Assembly: GCF_025813715.1 (NCBI RefSeq)
Contig: NZ_CP107532.1
Location: 124,001 to 188,000 of the forward strand
Source: Methylobacterium sp. FF17
Lineage (GTDB): Bacteria; Pseudomonadota; Alphaproteobacteria; Rhizobiales; Beijerinckiaceae
Reading direction: 5' to 3'
Length of the DNA: 64,000 bases
Shown one piece after another: positions 34,076 to 41,970 of the stretch; position 1 is the first letter of the stretch; each line of letters starts with the position of its first letter. Under the pieces are notes generated by a model. It was given only the letters and a program-made list of their open reading frames with translations, did not search any database and was not told the origin of the DNA. The translations under genes were made by a program, and so were the position numbers.

Positions 34076-34760
34076 GACCACCGTGCCTTGCGTGGTGGCG
34101 CATGCCCCTCATCATGGAGGGCGAACGCTACCGTGTCAGGTCGCCGGGGGGAGACGCTTCGCACGGTTTGAGATGAGCGAGGCGACCCATGGCTGAGGGT
34201 CGCCTCTCTTTACTCTAGGTTGATTGCGCACATAACTTCGGTGTCAAAAAGCGGATCTTTGGGTCGGCTATCATCAAGCGGGCGTATCAGAACTGCCGTA
34301 GTGCAGGACGACCATGATGTTGGTGATATTAATCGCCGGGTTCGCGCCATGTGTAGTAGCGCCCCTGTATCGGTCGCTAGTTCCTGCAGCGTCGTAGTAT
34401 TCTCGGCTTTGACGATGAGAGCGGCTGAGCGGAGGGGTAGGCCTCTGTCGATAGGACCTATGTCTGCTTGAAGAAATTAGCCACCGAAAGCAGCCAGACC
34501 GCTACCCACCCAACCCGGTCATAGAGCGGACGGTTGGGACCCGACCCTACGTTACCGTTGATCGGCACAATTGCGCATCTGAAAAGTGGTCGTTCATCGA
34601 TGGATATTGTTACGGTCGGGGTGTCCGTAGGTTCCGTGTCCTGGCTTGATCGAGTGCTTCGTAGCGACGCTCGACCATCGGGTGAGGCAGCCGGTGTTCA
34701 GTGATATGAACCGTGCGAAGCCGAGGTTCTGAAAGGGGCTGCGAGGAAACTTGCACCCCA
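34076..34760. other. gene-free stretch of about 690 bp
   Basis: No frame here has convincing coding character; an 83-codon plus-strand frame at 34220 has no ribosome-binding site and random composition. The stretch contains interspersed repeat copy 5 (34500-34560) and becomes AT-richer from 34200 to 34480, which suggests lost genes or regulatory DNA. Confidence 0.4.
34500..34560. repeat. interspersed AAGCGGAC-type repeat, copy 5 (partial)
   Basis: ATAGAGCGGACGGTTGGGAC followed by CCGACCCTACGTTACCGT matches the first module of copies 1 and 6 (AGAGCGGACCG, GTCCCGACCCAAG). Confidence 0.5.
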
Positions 34761-34787
34761 TGTCACATCGGACAGCACTGCGTCGTC
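34761..34787 (+). promoter_or_regulatory. ECF41-type promoter of the membrane-protein/sigma operon
   Basis: TGTCACA at 34761-34767 and CGTC at 34784-34787 are separated by 16 bases and lie 33 bp before ATG 34821. This equals the known ECF41 promoter pattern and is repeated at 37391-37365 and 38673-38647. It implies that the sigma factor activates its own operon. Confidence 0.75.
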
Positions 34788-34820
34788 ACTCACGTGAACC
34801 AATCATGTGGGGAGAGCTCG

Positions 34821-35219
34821 ATGACCAAAGCCATTCCGGTACTCGCCGGTATCCTCGGCGCGGGACTGGCCGGAAACGGCATCTTCATGCTCACCGCGCC
34901 CGAGGCATGGTATTTCGCGGTGCCAGGCGTGACGACGACAGGCCCATTCAATCAGCACTTCCTACGCGATATCGGCCTGATTTTCGTGCTGATCGGGTCG
35001 GGGTTCGCGTACGGCGCGTTCCGACCCGGACCGCGCTCGCTGCTCTGGAGCATGGGTGCGATCTGGCTCTCGGGCCATGCGCTCTTCCATTTTTGGGAGG
35101 TTGTGGTGGGCATTTGCGCGCCGGAGGTTCTACCCCGCGACTTCCCCGCGGTAACACTTCCTGCGCTTGTTGCTGTCGCCCTCAGCGTCTGGTCGTTCCG
35201 CCATGCCGACCATCGATGA
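34821..35219 (+). CDS. four-helix membrane protein in the ECF41 operon
   Basis: The 132-aa protein starts at ATG 34821 after GGGGAGAG. Four hydrophobic segments are visible (about residues 4-24, 45-66, 75-95, 108-126). The first contains GAGLAGNGIFMLTAPEAWYFAVPG. I do not recognise a named family with certainty; it resembles small DoxX/DUF4345-like membrane proteins. Its end overlaps the start of the ECF41 sigma gene by 17 bp, and the shared ECF41 promoter upstream shows it is part of that regulon, perhaps in the place of the redox genes usually found beside ECF41. Confidence 0.75.
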   Translation: MTKAIPVLAGILGAGLAGNGIFMLTAPEAWYFAVPGVTTTGPFNQHFLRDIGLIFVLIGSGFAYGAFRPGPRSLLWSMGAIWLSGHALFHFWEVVVGICAPEVLPRDFPAVTLPALVAVALSVWSFRHADHR

Positions 35220-36102
35220 TCCGACCCGCGTGTTCGAGGAGGAGCGGGCGCGGCTCGTCCGCCTCGCCTACCGCATGCTCGGGTCCCTCGGCGAAGCCGA
35301 GGATGTCGTACAGGACGCCTGGCTGCGCTGGCGGCACGTCGACCATCCTGGGGTCGCCTCGCCCGGCGCCTTCCTGTCACGGACGGTGACGCGGCTTTGC
35401 CTTGACGTCATGAAGTCCGCTCGGGTCCGTCGTGAGACCTATCTTGGAACCTGGCTGCCCGAGCCCGTTGCCCTGGTTGCGGACGAAGCCCCCGGCGATG
35501 ACCTCACGTTCACGCTGATGCTCGCCCTGGAGAGGCTCTCGCCACTGGAGCGGGCCGCGTTCCTCCTGCACGACGTCTTTGCGGTCCCGCTTGATGAGAT
35601 TGCCGAGACGCTTCGGCGAGAGCCCCCGGCGGTCCGTCAACTCGCGGCGAGAGCCAGGAAGCACGTGCAAGCCGCACGTCCCCGCTTCCCCGTCGAGAGG
35701 GAAGAGGGCGCGCGCATCGCCAAGGCCTTCTTCGAGGCATCTACGACGGGCGACGTCGCAGCGCTGCGCAGCATGCTCGCCGATGCCGTCGTGGTGCACT
35801 CCGACGGAGGCGGAAAGGTGCTCGCTTTCCCGCGGCCGATCATCGGAATCGACAAGGTCACGCGCATGTTCGAGGGGGTCGTGCGCAAGTCGTGGATCCA
35901 GCATGCCCGGAAGCTGCGGGACCTCTGGATCGATGGCCTGCCCGGCTACCTCAGCATGGAGCCGGGCGGGATGCTTCAGACCGTCGCCCTGGATATCCAG
36001 GGCGGTATGATCGTCGGCATCTACTTTATCCGCAACCCGGACAAGCTCCAGCGAATGGCGCTGTCGTTCGGAGGGGCGGCGGGAGCGCCGACCCCTCACT
36101 GA
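35203..36102 (+). CDS. ECF41-group RNA polymerase sigma factor with SnoaL-like C-terminal domain
   Basis: The 299-aa protein has sigma region 2 (about residues 12-75, RLAYRMLGSLGEAEDVVQDAWLRW), region 4 (about 110-160, LSPLERAAFLLHDVFAVPLDEIAETL), and a SnoaL/NTF2-like C-terminal domain of about 125 residues. The two signatures of ECF41 are present: a DGGGKV version of the DGGG(K/R) motif near residue 205 and NPDKL near the C-terminus. In this group the C-terminal domain takes over the role of an anti-sigma factor. I chose ATG 35203, where the sequence MPTIDDPTRVFEEERARL begins. Known ECF41 loci also carry oxidoreductase or epimerase genes, here the SDR at 36559. Confidence 0.93.
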   Translation: MPTIDDPTRVFEEERARLVRLAYRMLGSLGEAEDVVQDAWLRWRHVDHPGVASPGAFLSRTVTRLCLDVMKSARVRRETYLGTWLPEPVALVADEAPGDDLTFTLMLALERLSPLERAAFLLHDVFAVPLDEIAETLRREPPAVRQLAARARKHVQAARPRFPVEREEGARIAKAFFEASTTGDVAALRSMLADAVVVHSDGGGKVLAFPRPIIGIDKVTRMFEGVVRKSWIQHARKLRDLWIDGLPGYLSMEPGGMLQTVALDIQGGMIVGIYFIRNPDKLQRMALSFGGAAGAPTPH

Positions 36103-36105
36103 GCC

Positions 36106-36546
36106 TCAACGGCGGGCGATTGCCAGCTCCCTTCGGCAGGCCGTCGAGAACGCGCAGAGCGGATCGAGGTCGCTGGCGTGGCGGATGTCGGCGAAGGCGG
36201 CGAGATCCTTGTTCGGGGCGAAGTAGGTCTCGCCGATGCACTGCATGACTCGCTCGGCTTGCTAGAGCGTCTCCGGCTCTCCGAAGAGCCGAATCTTATT
36301 CACGATGGCATAGAGGTTCACCAGCTTGGCCGGGTCGTCGAGTTCGTGCCGGAAGGCATCGCCGAACAAGGTCGACGCCTCCCTGATGAACTCGCCATAG
36401 AGCGCTTCCCGCCGCGCCCGGTCCTGCACCAGGAGGGTCGCGCGCTCCTGGCTGTGTTGCGTCAGCCAAGTGGTCGCGAAAGAGGCCATCGCGCCGATGG
36501 CCGAACCAGCCAGCGCAGACAGCGCCGGAAAATAGGCTGCATCCAT
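36106..36546 (-). pseudogene. membrane-anchored hypothetical protein interrupted by an amber stop
   Basis: A 94-codon frame (MDAAYFPALSALAGSAIGAMASFATTWLTQH, one membrane helix then a helical cytosolic part) ends at TAG 36264-36262. The same frame continues for 51 more sense codons (QAERVMQCIGETYFAPNKDL to ELAIARR) to TGA 36108-36106. The joined product has the size and layout of a widespread alphaproteobacterial family of about 145 aa with an N-terminal helix and a YxAPNK motif, so a single C/T change has split it. Readthrough is possible but unsupported. Function unknown. It is 12 bp from the SDR gene and on the same strand. Confidence 0.75.
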
Positions 36547-36558
36547 CGGCGGGGGGCC

Positions 36559-37317
36559 TCAGGCCGTGCGCTTCGGCTGTGCCGCCAGCCAGTCGCCGTA
36601 GCGCCGCTGCGAGAGCCACGCGTCACCGGCGGGCGTCAGCCAGGGGCCGCCGAGGACCACCCCGAAATACGGTGCGGTGTCGTCCGCGCGGACGTCGTGC
36701 GTCTCGCCGAGGCCCTGAAAATGACGCTTCACCAACTCGACCATCGGCAGCCGCTCGGGCCCGGCGATCTCGACCATGCCGTTTCGCGGTGGCGCCAGCG
36801 CGGCCTCGGCGACCTTCGCGGCCACGTCGGCCGACGCGATGGGCTGGATCGACGCGGAGGTCACGCGCGCGACGCCATCGACGAGCGCGGCTCCCGCGAT
36901 GGCGGCGACGAACTCGAAGAACTGGGTGGCGCGGACGAGCGTCCAGGGCACACCCGCCGAGGCGATCAACTCCTCCTGAGCAAGCTTGGCGCGGAAGTAG
37001 CCGCTTTCGAGCAGGAGCTCGGTGCCGACGACCGAGAGCGCGACGTGGTGGGAGACGCCGGCATCCTTCTCGGCGGCGGCGAGGTTCCGTCCGGCGCGGA
37101 CGAAGAAGTCCATTGCCGCCTCGTCGGCGAACGATGGCGAGTTGGCGACGTCGACCACCACAGTGGCGCCCTTCAACGCTTCCGCGAGGCCTTCGCCCGT
37201 GACGGCGTTGACGCCGGTGTTCGGCGAGGCCGCGAGAACCTCGTGGCTGGCGGCTTTCAGGGTGGTGACAACCTGAGAGCCTATCAGCCCCGTGCCGCCG
37301 ATGACGACGATCTTCAT
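36559..37317 (-). CDS. NmrA-like NAD(P)-binding SDR oxidoreductase, ECF41 target
   Basis: The 252-aa protein starts MKIVVIGGTGLIGSQVV, an atypical-SDR Rossmann fold with GGTGLIG (residues 7-13); GGAG precedes ATG 37317. The middle HHVALSVVGTELLLESGYFRAKLAQEELI and VPWTLVRATQFFEFVA are typical of NmrA-like proteins that reduce or sense with NADPH, and no Ser-Tyr-Lys triad of classical SDRs is seen. An ECF41-type promoter sits 48 bp upstream, so it is a direct target of the sigma factor at 35203. Its substrate is unknown; a role in redox or quinone stress is suggested by its relatives. Confidence 0.9.
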   Translation of the reverse strand: MKIVVIGGTGLIGSQVVTTLKAASHEVLAASPNTGVNAVTGEGLAEALKGATVVVDVANSPSFADEAAMDFFVRAGRNLAAAEKDAGVSHHVALSVVGTELLLESGYFRAKLAQEELIASAGVPWTLVRATQFFEFVAAIAGAALVDGVARVTSASIQPIASADVAAKVAEAALAPPRNGMVEIAGPERLPMVELVKRHFQGLGETHDVRADDTAPYFGVVLGGPWLTPAGDAWLSQRRYGDWLAAQPKRTA

Positions 37318-37364
37318 GTGACGCTCCACTTCAAGTCCGGTCCCAGCGGGACGGTCAGAGTGAT

Positions 37365-37391
37365 GACGAGGAGCGCCCCTGTAATGTGACA
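37365..37391 (-). promoter_or_regulatory. ECF41-type promoter of the SDR gene
   Basis: On the minus strand TGTCACA (37391-37385), then 16 bases, then CGTC (37368-37365), 48 bp before the ATG at 37317. The elements and spacing are identical to those at 34761 and 38673. Confidence 0.75.
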
Positions 37392-37465
37392 TAGACAGTG
37401 AGAATCGATGCTTTCGACTTCGACCCCGGCGAGGGCATGATATTCCGGGATGCTCGGTCTGGGGG

Positions 37466-37485
37466 CGGCTCTGAGAGAAGAGCCG
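37466..37485. other. 7-bp stem-loop between MBL and SDR genes
   Basis: CGGCTCT-gagaga-AGAGCCG is a perfect stem-loop in the 313-bp spacer 37318-37630, 145 bp beyond the stop of the hydrolase gene at 37631. On the minus strand it could terminate hydrolase transcription, though no T run follows. The rest of the spacer carries only the SDR promoter. Confidence 0.4.
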
Positions 37486-37630
37486 TTCCGGGACGAACCT
37501 GCCGGAACAGCGCGCGACCTCACGGAAGCGCATCCTCGGAATAAATTTCGGGGATGAACAAGTTTCGATGGGTCATCCGTGTACCAGTCCCAGTCGAATG
37601 GAGGACCCGGCCGGGACGAACCCCATGCAG

Positions 37631-38578
37631 TCAGTAGTCCCAGAAAACGGGAACCCATCGAAAAGCGTCGCCATCAACCGCGACCCGGCCGACCGACGGG
37701 AACGGCAGGTGCGTCGCGATCAACTGCTCGCCGGTCGCCGCCAATTCTCTCAGGAGTCGAACGCGAACACGCTCTGCCTCCTCGGGATCGTGTTCGAAGC
37801 CGTTGTGCCAGTCGGGATGCTCAAACCCGACCGAGAACACGGCGTCACCAGCGAAGGTCAGCCGGTCGCTGCCGGATGCCAAGCGTACCACGCTGTGTCC
37901 CGGGGTGTGGCCGCCGGTACGATGGACGACCACCCCTGGCGCGACCTCGTTCTCCTCTTCGAAGAGATAAATTTGACTGCGGTACTCTCGCGTGAACCGC
38001 TGGGCTGCTGCTCGAAGTGCCTCAGGGAAACCCTCTGGCATGTTAACATGGGTAAAATCGGGCGCTTCCCAGAACTTGACCTCAGCAGCCGCCACGTGGA
38101 TCCGCAGGTCCGAGCGCAGTCGCTCTTTCACTCCATCGACGAGGAGCCCCCCGACATGGTCCATGTGCATGTGGGTTAGAACCACGTCCGTCACGGACCC
38201 TAGGTCAATGCCTACGGCGTCCAATCGCCTGACCAGTTGCCCAGCCCGCGGCAGGTTCAGGTTTGGATCAAATCCCAGCCCGGCGTCTATGAGAATAGTC
38301 TGGCCTGCGCTGCGAACCACGACCACGTTCAACGACCAGTCGAACGCGTCCTGCGGCAGGAACATGTCGTTCAGCCAGACAGCCCTTACCGCCGGTTCGA
38401 CGTTGTGTCCCAGCATCTTGGTCGGGAGCGGCAGCACCCCATCGCTGACGACCAGTACGTCAATGTCGCCGATCCGTAACGCGTAGCGCGAGGACACCAA
38501 CTCCTCGCCCCCCGCACGCGCAGAGCCAGCACATCCCCGATCCGGCTCCCAAGTGTCGGCATGTGCTGCACCAGTCAT
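37631..38578 (-). CDS. metallo-beta-lactamase-fold hydrolase, ECF41 target
   Basis: The protein of about 315 aa has the metal-binding motif THMHMDHVGG (about residue 150), a later His in GGHTPGHS, and Asp in FAGDAVFSVGFEHPDW. AAAGGG lies six bases before the second ATG (38578); the ATG at 38584 is an alternative and the longer frame to 38752 overlaps the promoter. Members hydrolyse lactones, esters or thioesters; the AidC/AHL-lactonase-like group is closest in layout but I cannot fix a substrate. An ECF41-type promoter lies about 69 bp upstream, placing it in the sigma factor's regulon. Confidence 0.88.
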   Translation of the reverse strand: MTGAAHADTWEPDRGCAGSARAGGEELVSSRYALRIGDIDVLVVSDGVLPLPTKMLGHNVEPAVRAVWLNDMFLPQDAFDWSLNVVVVRSAGQTILIDAGLGFDPNLNLPRAGQLVRRLDAVGIDLGSVTDVVLTHMHMDHVGGLLVDGVKERLRSDLRIHVAAAEVKFWEAPDFTHVNMPEGFPEALRAAAQRFTREYRSQIYLFEEENEVAPGVVVHRTGGHTPGHSVVRLASGSDRLTFAGDAVFSVGFEHPDWHNGFEHDPEEAERVRVRLLRELAATGEQLIATHLPFPSVGRVAVDGDAFRWVPVFWDY

Positions 38579-38646
38579 CGTCATCCCTTTCGTGGGACGC
38601 GCGTGCGTCTGTTCCGGCAATCGCGAAACGCGCGTCATGCCACTAG

Positions 38647-38673
38647 GACGAAACTGGGTCAGCAGATGTGACA
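38647..38673 (-). promoter_or_regulatory. ECF41-type promoter of the MBL-fold hydrolase gene
   Basis: On the minus strand TGTCACA (38673-38667), 16 bases, then CGTC (38650-38647), reading towards the hydrolase gene. It is the third identical copy in 4 kb. Confidence 0.75.
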
Positions 38674-38757
38674 TGAGCGCTGAGAATTTGGATTTAGGGG
38701 CGATGTACGCTTCTATGCATCGCCACCCACAAGCGAGCTGGCAGAAAGTCACCCGTC

Positions 38758-38850
38758 ACGGTCGTAGACCTGACAGGTGGGTCCCAACCCTGAGCGGTCA
38801 TTCGAACATCCTGCCGAACCGCTTGGAAACGGACATTGCCGCTGTTCCCA
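38758..38850. repeat. interspersed AAGCGGAC-type repeat, copy 7 (degenerate)
   Basis: The block contains ACGGTCGTAGACCTGAC, GGGTCCCAACCCTGAGCGGTC and GGAAACGGACATTGCCG, degenerate forms of the shared modules. It lies in the 468-bp stretch 38579-39046, which otherwise holds only the hydrolase promoter and no gene. Confidence 0.45.
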
Positions 38851-39046
38851 TCGTGCGGGTGGCCGGATTGCCAGCGCGGTCGTGATCCAGGCACGAAGCG
38901 CCTCGCTACCGTGCAGCTAGCCTTCACCGGTCTGACCGATCAGCACCGCATGGGAGGACCTCGTTCACGATCAGCGTGTCCAGCGGGCCAACATCCTCAT
39001 TCCAAAATGTCAGCCAACGCTGAATGATCCCACTGTCGCGGCCCTG

Positions 39047-39979
39047 TCAGCCGCCCTTGGCGAACGCGTGGACGGTGGCCGGAACGCCCACCTCGAAGGG
39101 TGTTGGTTCAAAGCCGAAGCGGCGGGTGAACTTACTACCGTCGACGACATAGGGGCGGTCCCAGGTAAATCCGACGTCGGCCACTTCCCAGGCGAATCGG
39201 TAGAAGAGGCCCAGCGGCCGTAGCAGCGCATAGGGGACTGCCCAGATCCTAAGCCGCTTGTTCAGGGCCGACGCGCCCAGCGTCAGGAGAGCTCGCGGAG
39301 TCCGCGTCGGCGCGCACGGCATATTCCACGCCTGACCAAAATCCTCGTCACTGGTATCTAGGAGCAGCACCGCCGCACGAGCGATGTCGGGCACATAGGC
39401 AAAATCGTGCGGCGTGTTGGCCGGAACCAAGAGCTGTGCTGGCTTGCCCTTCGCCAGTTCGCCGAACGCGTTCGCACCGAGATGGGAGACGGCGACGCCG
39501 GGTCCATAGAAGTCGGAGCAGCGCAGGGCCGCGACATGCACGCGCTCACGCGCCGCCTGCCAGATCCGTGTGACCTCGGCCAGAATGACCGGCTTCTCGG
39601 CCGTGGTTGCCAGCGGCATGTCCTCGGTGCGCGACACCGTCTGCGGCCCGAGCTGGTAGAGATTGTCGATGAACACCAGCCGCGCGCCTGCCCTCGCACA
39701 GCCCTCGACCAAGTTGTGCATCGTCTGGGGCCAGACCCGCCGCCATAGCCGCGCGTCGTAGGCGAAGCCGACTGCAAGCACCGCCTGTGCCGAGCCAGCC
39801 AACGCGCGGCGCACGTCTCCGGCGTCCAGCACGTCGCAGACCAAGTGCTCGACGTTCGGCGGCAGGGCAGAGGGCCGCGTGCGCGTGGCAATCCGCACGC
39901 GATCGCCACGCGCCGTCAGTTGCTCGACGATCGGCCGTCCCACCGCGCCATATCCAAACACCGTGATCTGCTGCATCAT
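39047..39979 (-). CDS. NAD(P)-dependent epimerase/dehydratase (atypical SDR)
   Basis: The 310-aa protein starts MMQQITVFGYGAVGRPIVEQL after AGGACA; the longer frame to 40324 is antisense to the divergent regulator. The Rossmann motif GYGAVG, the AVLAVGFAYDARLW segment, FIDNLYQLGP and PANTPHDFAYVPDIARAAVLLL are typical of extended/atypical SDRs annotated as NAD-dependent epimerases. The substrate is unknown. It is divergent from the LysR gene at 40071 with a 91-bp spacer containing a good palindrome, so it is probably that regulator's target. Confidence 0.87.
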   Translation of the reverse strand: MMQQITVFGYGAVGRPIVEQLTARGDRVRIATRTRPSALPPNVEHLVCDVLDAGDVRRALAGSAQAVLAVGFAYDARLWRRVWPQTMHNLVEGCARAGARLVFIDNLYQLGPQTVSRTEDMPLATTAEKPVILAEVTRIWQAARERVHVAALRCSDFYGPGVAVSHLGANAFGELAKGKPAQLLVPANTPHDFAYVPDIARAAVLLLDTSDEDFGQAWNMPCAPTRTPRALLTLGASALNKRLRIWAVPYALLRPLGLFYRFAWEVADVGFTWDRPYVVDGSKFTRRFGFEPTPFEVGVPATVHAFAKGG

Positions 39980-40043
39980 TGTCCTGTCCCTTGCTTCTGA
40001 GGGGGGAGAATGGACGCCCATTTCACAACCGAAAATTGCCGAA

Positions 40044-40066
40044 TTCCGTAGCTCTGCTATACGGAA
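40044..40066. promoter_or_regulatory. candidate LysR operator (7-bp inverted repeat)
   Basis: TTCCGTA (40044-40050) and TACGGAA (40060-40066) form a perfect inverted repeat around nine bases. It lies immediately before the LysR start (40071) and 65 bp from the divergent epimerase start (39979), the usual place for autoregulation and target control. Confidence 0.6.
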
Positions 40067-40070
40067 AGGA

Positions 40071-40982
40071 ATGAGTACCGATCCTGACTGGGCCCTGTAC
40101 CGCACCCTCCTCTCCGTTCTCGACGAAGGGTCTTTGTCTGCCGCTGCGCGGGCACTGGGCCTCACCCAGCCCACGGTCGCACGGCATGTCGATGCCCTTG
40201 AGGCCGCGCTGGGCGCCGATCTGTTCGTGCGATCGCAGCGCGGGCTGGAACCGACCGATCTCGCCTTGTCGGTGCGCCCACACGCAAGAATCATGGCCAC
40301 CACCGCGGCTGCCTTGTTGCGCACAGCAAGCGGCGGGGATGGCGCGGTCAGCGGAATCGTCCGGATTACGGCTAGCGACGTCGTCGGCGTCGAGCACCTG
40401 CCCCCAGTTCTGACCCAGCTGCGACGTGCTCATCCAGGGCTGGTGATTGAACTGTCACTGTCGGATCGGGTCAGCGATCTGCTCGCACGGGAGGCGGACA
40501 TAGCTATCCGCATGACCGAGCCGACCCAGAGCGCGCTGCTGGCGCGCCGCCTGCCATCGGTCGAACTCGGCTTACACGCGCATCGCGATTATTTGGCGGA
40601 CCGCGGCATGCCCGACACCGCAGACGATCTCAGTGGGCATGACCTGATCGGCTACGACACCCGGACGCCGGCGCTTCGGACCATGGCGGCGCGCCTGCCG
40701 TGGCTCGACTGGCGCGGTTTTGCGCTGCGTACGGACAGCAATCTCGCCCAACTCGCCGCTATTCGAGCAGGATTTGGCATCGGCATGTGCCAAGTCGTGG
40801 TCGCCCGCCGCGAACCAGTGCTGACCCGCGTTCTGCCAGACATCACCTTGCCGCTTCCGCTTTGGATCGTGATGCACGAGGACCTCAAGACGAACACGCG
40901 CTACCGGGTGGTATTTAACGCCTTGGCACACGGCCTTGGCACCTCAACCGATCCAATCAACACAAATGGCACCGTTACTTGA
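40071..40982 (+). CDS. LysR-family transcriptional regulator
   Basis: The 303-aa protein starts at ATG 40071 preceded by GGAAAGGA. It shows the N-terminal winged helix (about residues 6-64, YRTLLSVLDEGSLSAAARALGLTQPTVARHVDALE) and an effector domain (about 88-290) that most resembles the subgroup with the READIAIRMTEP motif. It is divergently coupled to the epimerase at 39047. The effector is unknown. Confidence 0.92.
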   Translation: MSTDPDWALYRTLLSVLDEGSLSAAARALGLTQPTVARHVDALEAALGADLFVRSQRGLEPTDLALSVRPHARIMATTAAALLRTASGGDGAVSGIVRITASDVVGVEHLPPVLTQLRRAHPGLVIELSLSDRVSDLLAREADIAIRMTEPTQSALLARRLPSVELGLHAHRDYLADRGMPDTADDLSGHDLIGYDTRTPALRTMAARLPWLDWRGFALRTDSNLAQLAAIRAGFGIGMCQVVVARREPVLTRVLPDITLPLPLWIVMHEDLKTNTRYRVVFNALAHGLGTSTDPINTNGTVT

Positions 40983-41045
40983 GCGTCCGGTTCGGCGACA
41001 CCGGCATTCAGAACTGGACAGACCACTTCCCACCCAACTCAGCCC

Positions 41046-41200
41046 TAGAGCGGACCGTCCAGTCCCGACCCAAGGTAGTCGTACAAGTTGCTGCAAGAGC
41101 TGCCCGGAAGCGGACATAAGGCTGAGTCTTGATCGGCGTCGAAAATTGAGCCCTTCCGGACCTTTCACCATGTCTCTTTGAGGGTCCGCTTCAAGGCAGG
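41046..41200. repeat. interspersed AAGCGGAC-type repeat, copy 6
   Basis: Contains TAGAGCGGACCGTCCAGTCC, CGACCCAAGGTAGTCGTACA, CTGCCCGGAAGCGGACATAA and, inverted, GGGTCCGCTTCAAGG. It occupies most of the gene-free stretch 40983-41392; the remainder (41200-41392) shows nothing I recognise. Confidence 0.6.
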
Positions 41201-41392
41201 AAGGAGACACCGTTCAGGCGGCCATATCGTCAGCATGTCGTGGCCCATTATGCGGCTAAAACCGAGCAGCTCTGGCAGGTACGCCGACCACCTTCTGGGA
41301 ACGCAAGACGGCCCGACGCTGCCGGGAAGCGGAACGTCGGGCCGTCCGACTTGCTCGAAGACGCCAGCGACGTCAGGGAGCGGTGCCCATCG

Positions 41393-41887
41393 CTAGGCTG
41401 GGATGGCGGCAGCGAGCGAGGCGTCGGGTGGTGCCTTGGGACGTGGCATCGCCATCACCGGACACGGCGGCGGATCGTCGTCATCGTCATGCCATCCCGG
41501 ACGGACATACCGGTGTAGGTCCGCAAGACGGCGTAGACGGCGCGGCCTGGCCTGCCTCGGCTGGGCGGCGACCTTAAGCGGAGCGGGCCTGCGGTCGAGT
41601 TCGCCTAGCGCAGCGAGGACGGCATCGACCGGTACTGGTTCGGCCCTGCTGCCGATGAGGCAGCGCAGGCTCGGAGCATTCTCCACGGCGTATGCATCCG
41701 ACGCCCAGGACGCCAGGATCGCTCGCTTGTCGCCTTGGGACAGCGCCGGGTGGGCCAACACCTCCCTTGGGTGACGAAATACGTCGCCGGGAGCGATGAA
41801 TGCCTGCCACGCCTCGAAGGAAGCCGGGGGTGCGCCAACTGGGTTCGTGGCGCTCGTACGGGAAAGGTGGGTCTCCATCATCGACAT
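41393..41887 (-). CDS. hypothetical protein with charged, proline-rich tail
   Basis: The 164-aa protein has a helical first half (about residues 20-100: FEAWQAFIAPGDVFRHPREV, then LSQGDKRAILASWASDAYAVENAPSLRCLIG) and a low-complexity C-terminus with a DDDDD run and prolines. I recognise this layout as a recurring hypothetical protein of methylobacteria without known role. AGGAAGG lies about eight bases before the first of three closely spaced ATGs. It is downstream of hsp20 on the same strand, separated by a stem-loop. Confidence 0.7.
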   Translation of the reverse strand: MSMMETHLSRTSATNPVGAPPASFEAWQAFIAPGDVFRHPREVLAHPALSQGDKRAILASWASDAYAVENAPSLRCLIGSRAEPVPVDAVLAALGELDRRPAPLKVAAQPRQARPRRLRRLADLHRYVRPGWHDDDDDPPPCPVMAMPRPKAPPDASLAAAIPA

Positions 41888-41922
41888 CGATCATCCTTCC
41901 TGAAGATGGGTTGGATGGGCGG

Positions 41923-41952
41923 CGCCTCCCTCACGGGTGCATAAGGGAGGCG
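41923..41952 (-). terminator. stem-loop after hsp20
   Basis: CGCCTCCCT (41923-41931) and AGGGAGGCG (41944-41952) form a perfect 9-bp stem with a 12-base loop, 18 bp beyond the hsp20 stop. No T tract follows, so intrinsic termination is uncertain; it could instead stabilise the hsp20 mRNA end or sit in the leader of the next gene. Confidence 0.45.
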
Positions 41953-41970
41953 TTCGACGGTAAGTCGGCT

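Noticed and set aside
34220..34471. 83-codon plus-strand frame in the long gap
   Set aside because: No ribosome-binding site, no recognisable protein pattern and low coding character.
34615..34640. GGAAC-N16-CGTA on the minus strand, near EcfG consensus
   Set aside because: The last base of the -10 differs and no minus-strand gene follows.
36178..37389. 403-codon plus-strand frame opposite the SDR gene
   Set aside because: It is antisense to the Rossmann-fold gene and to the amber-interrupted gene, and would cover the ECF41-type promoter.
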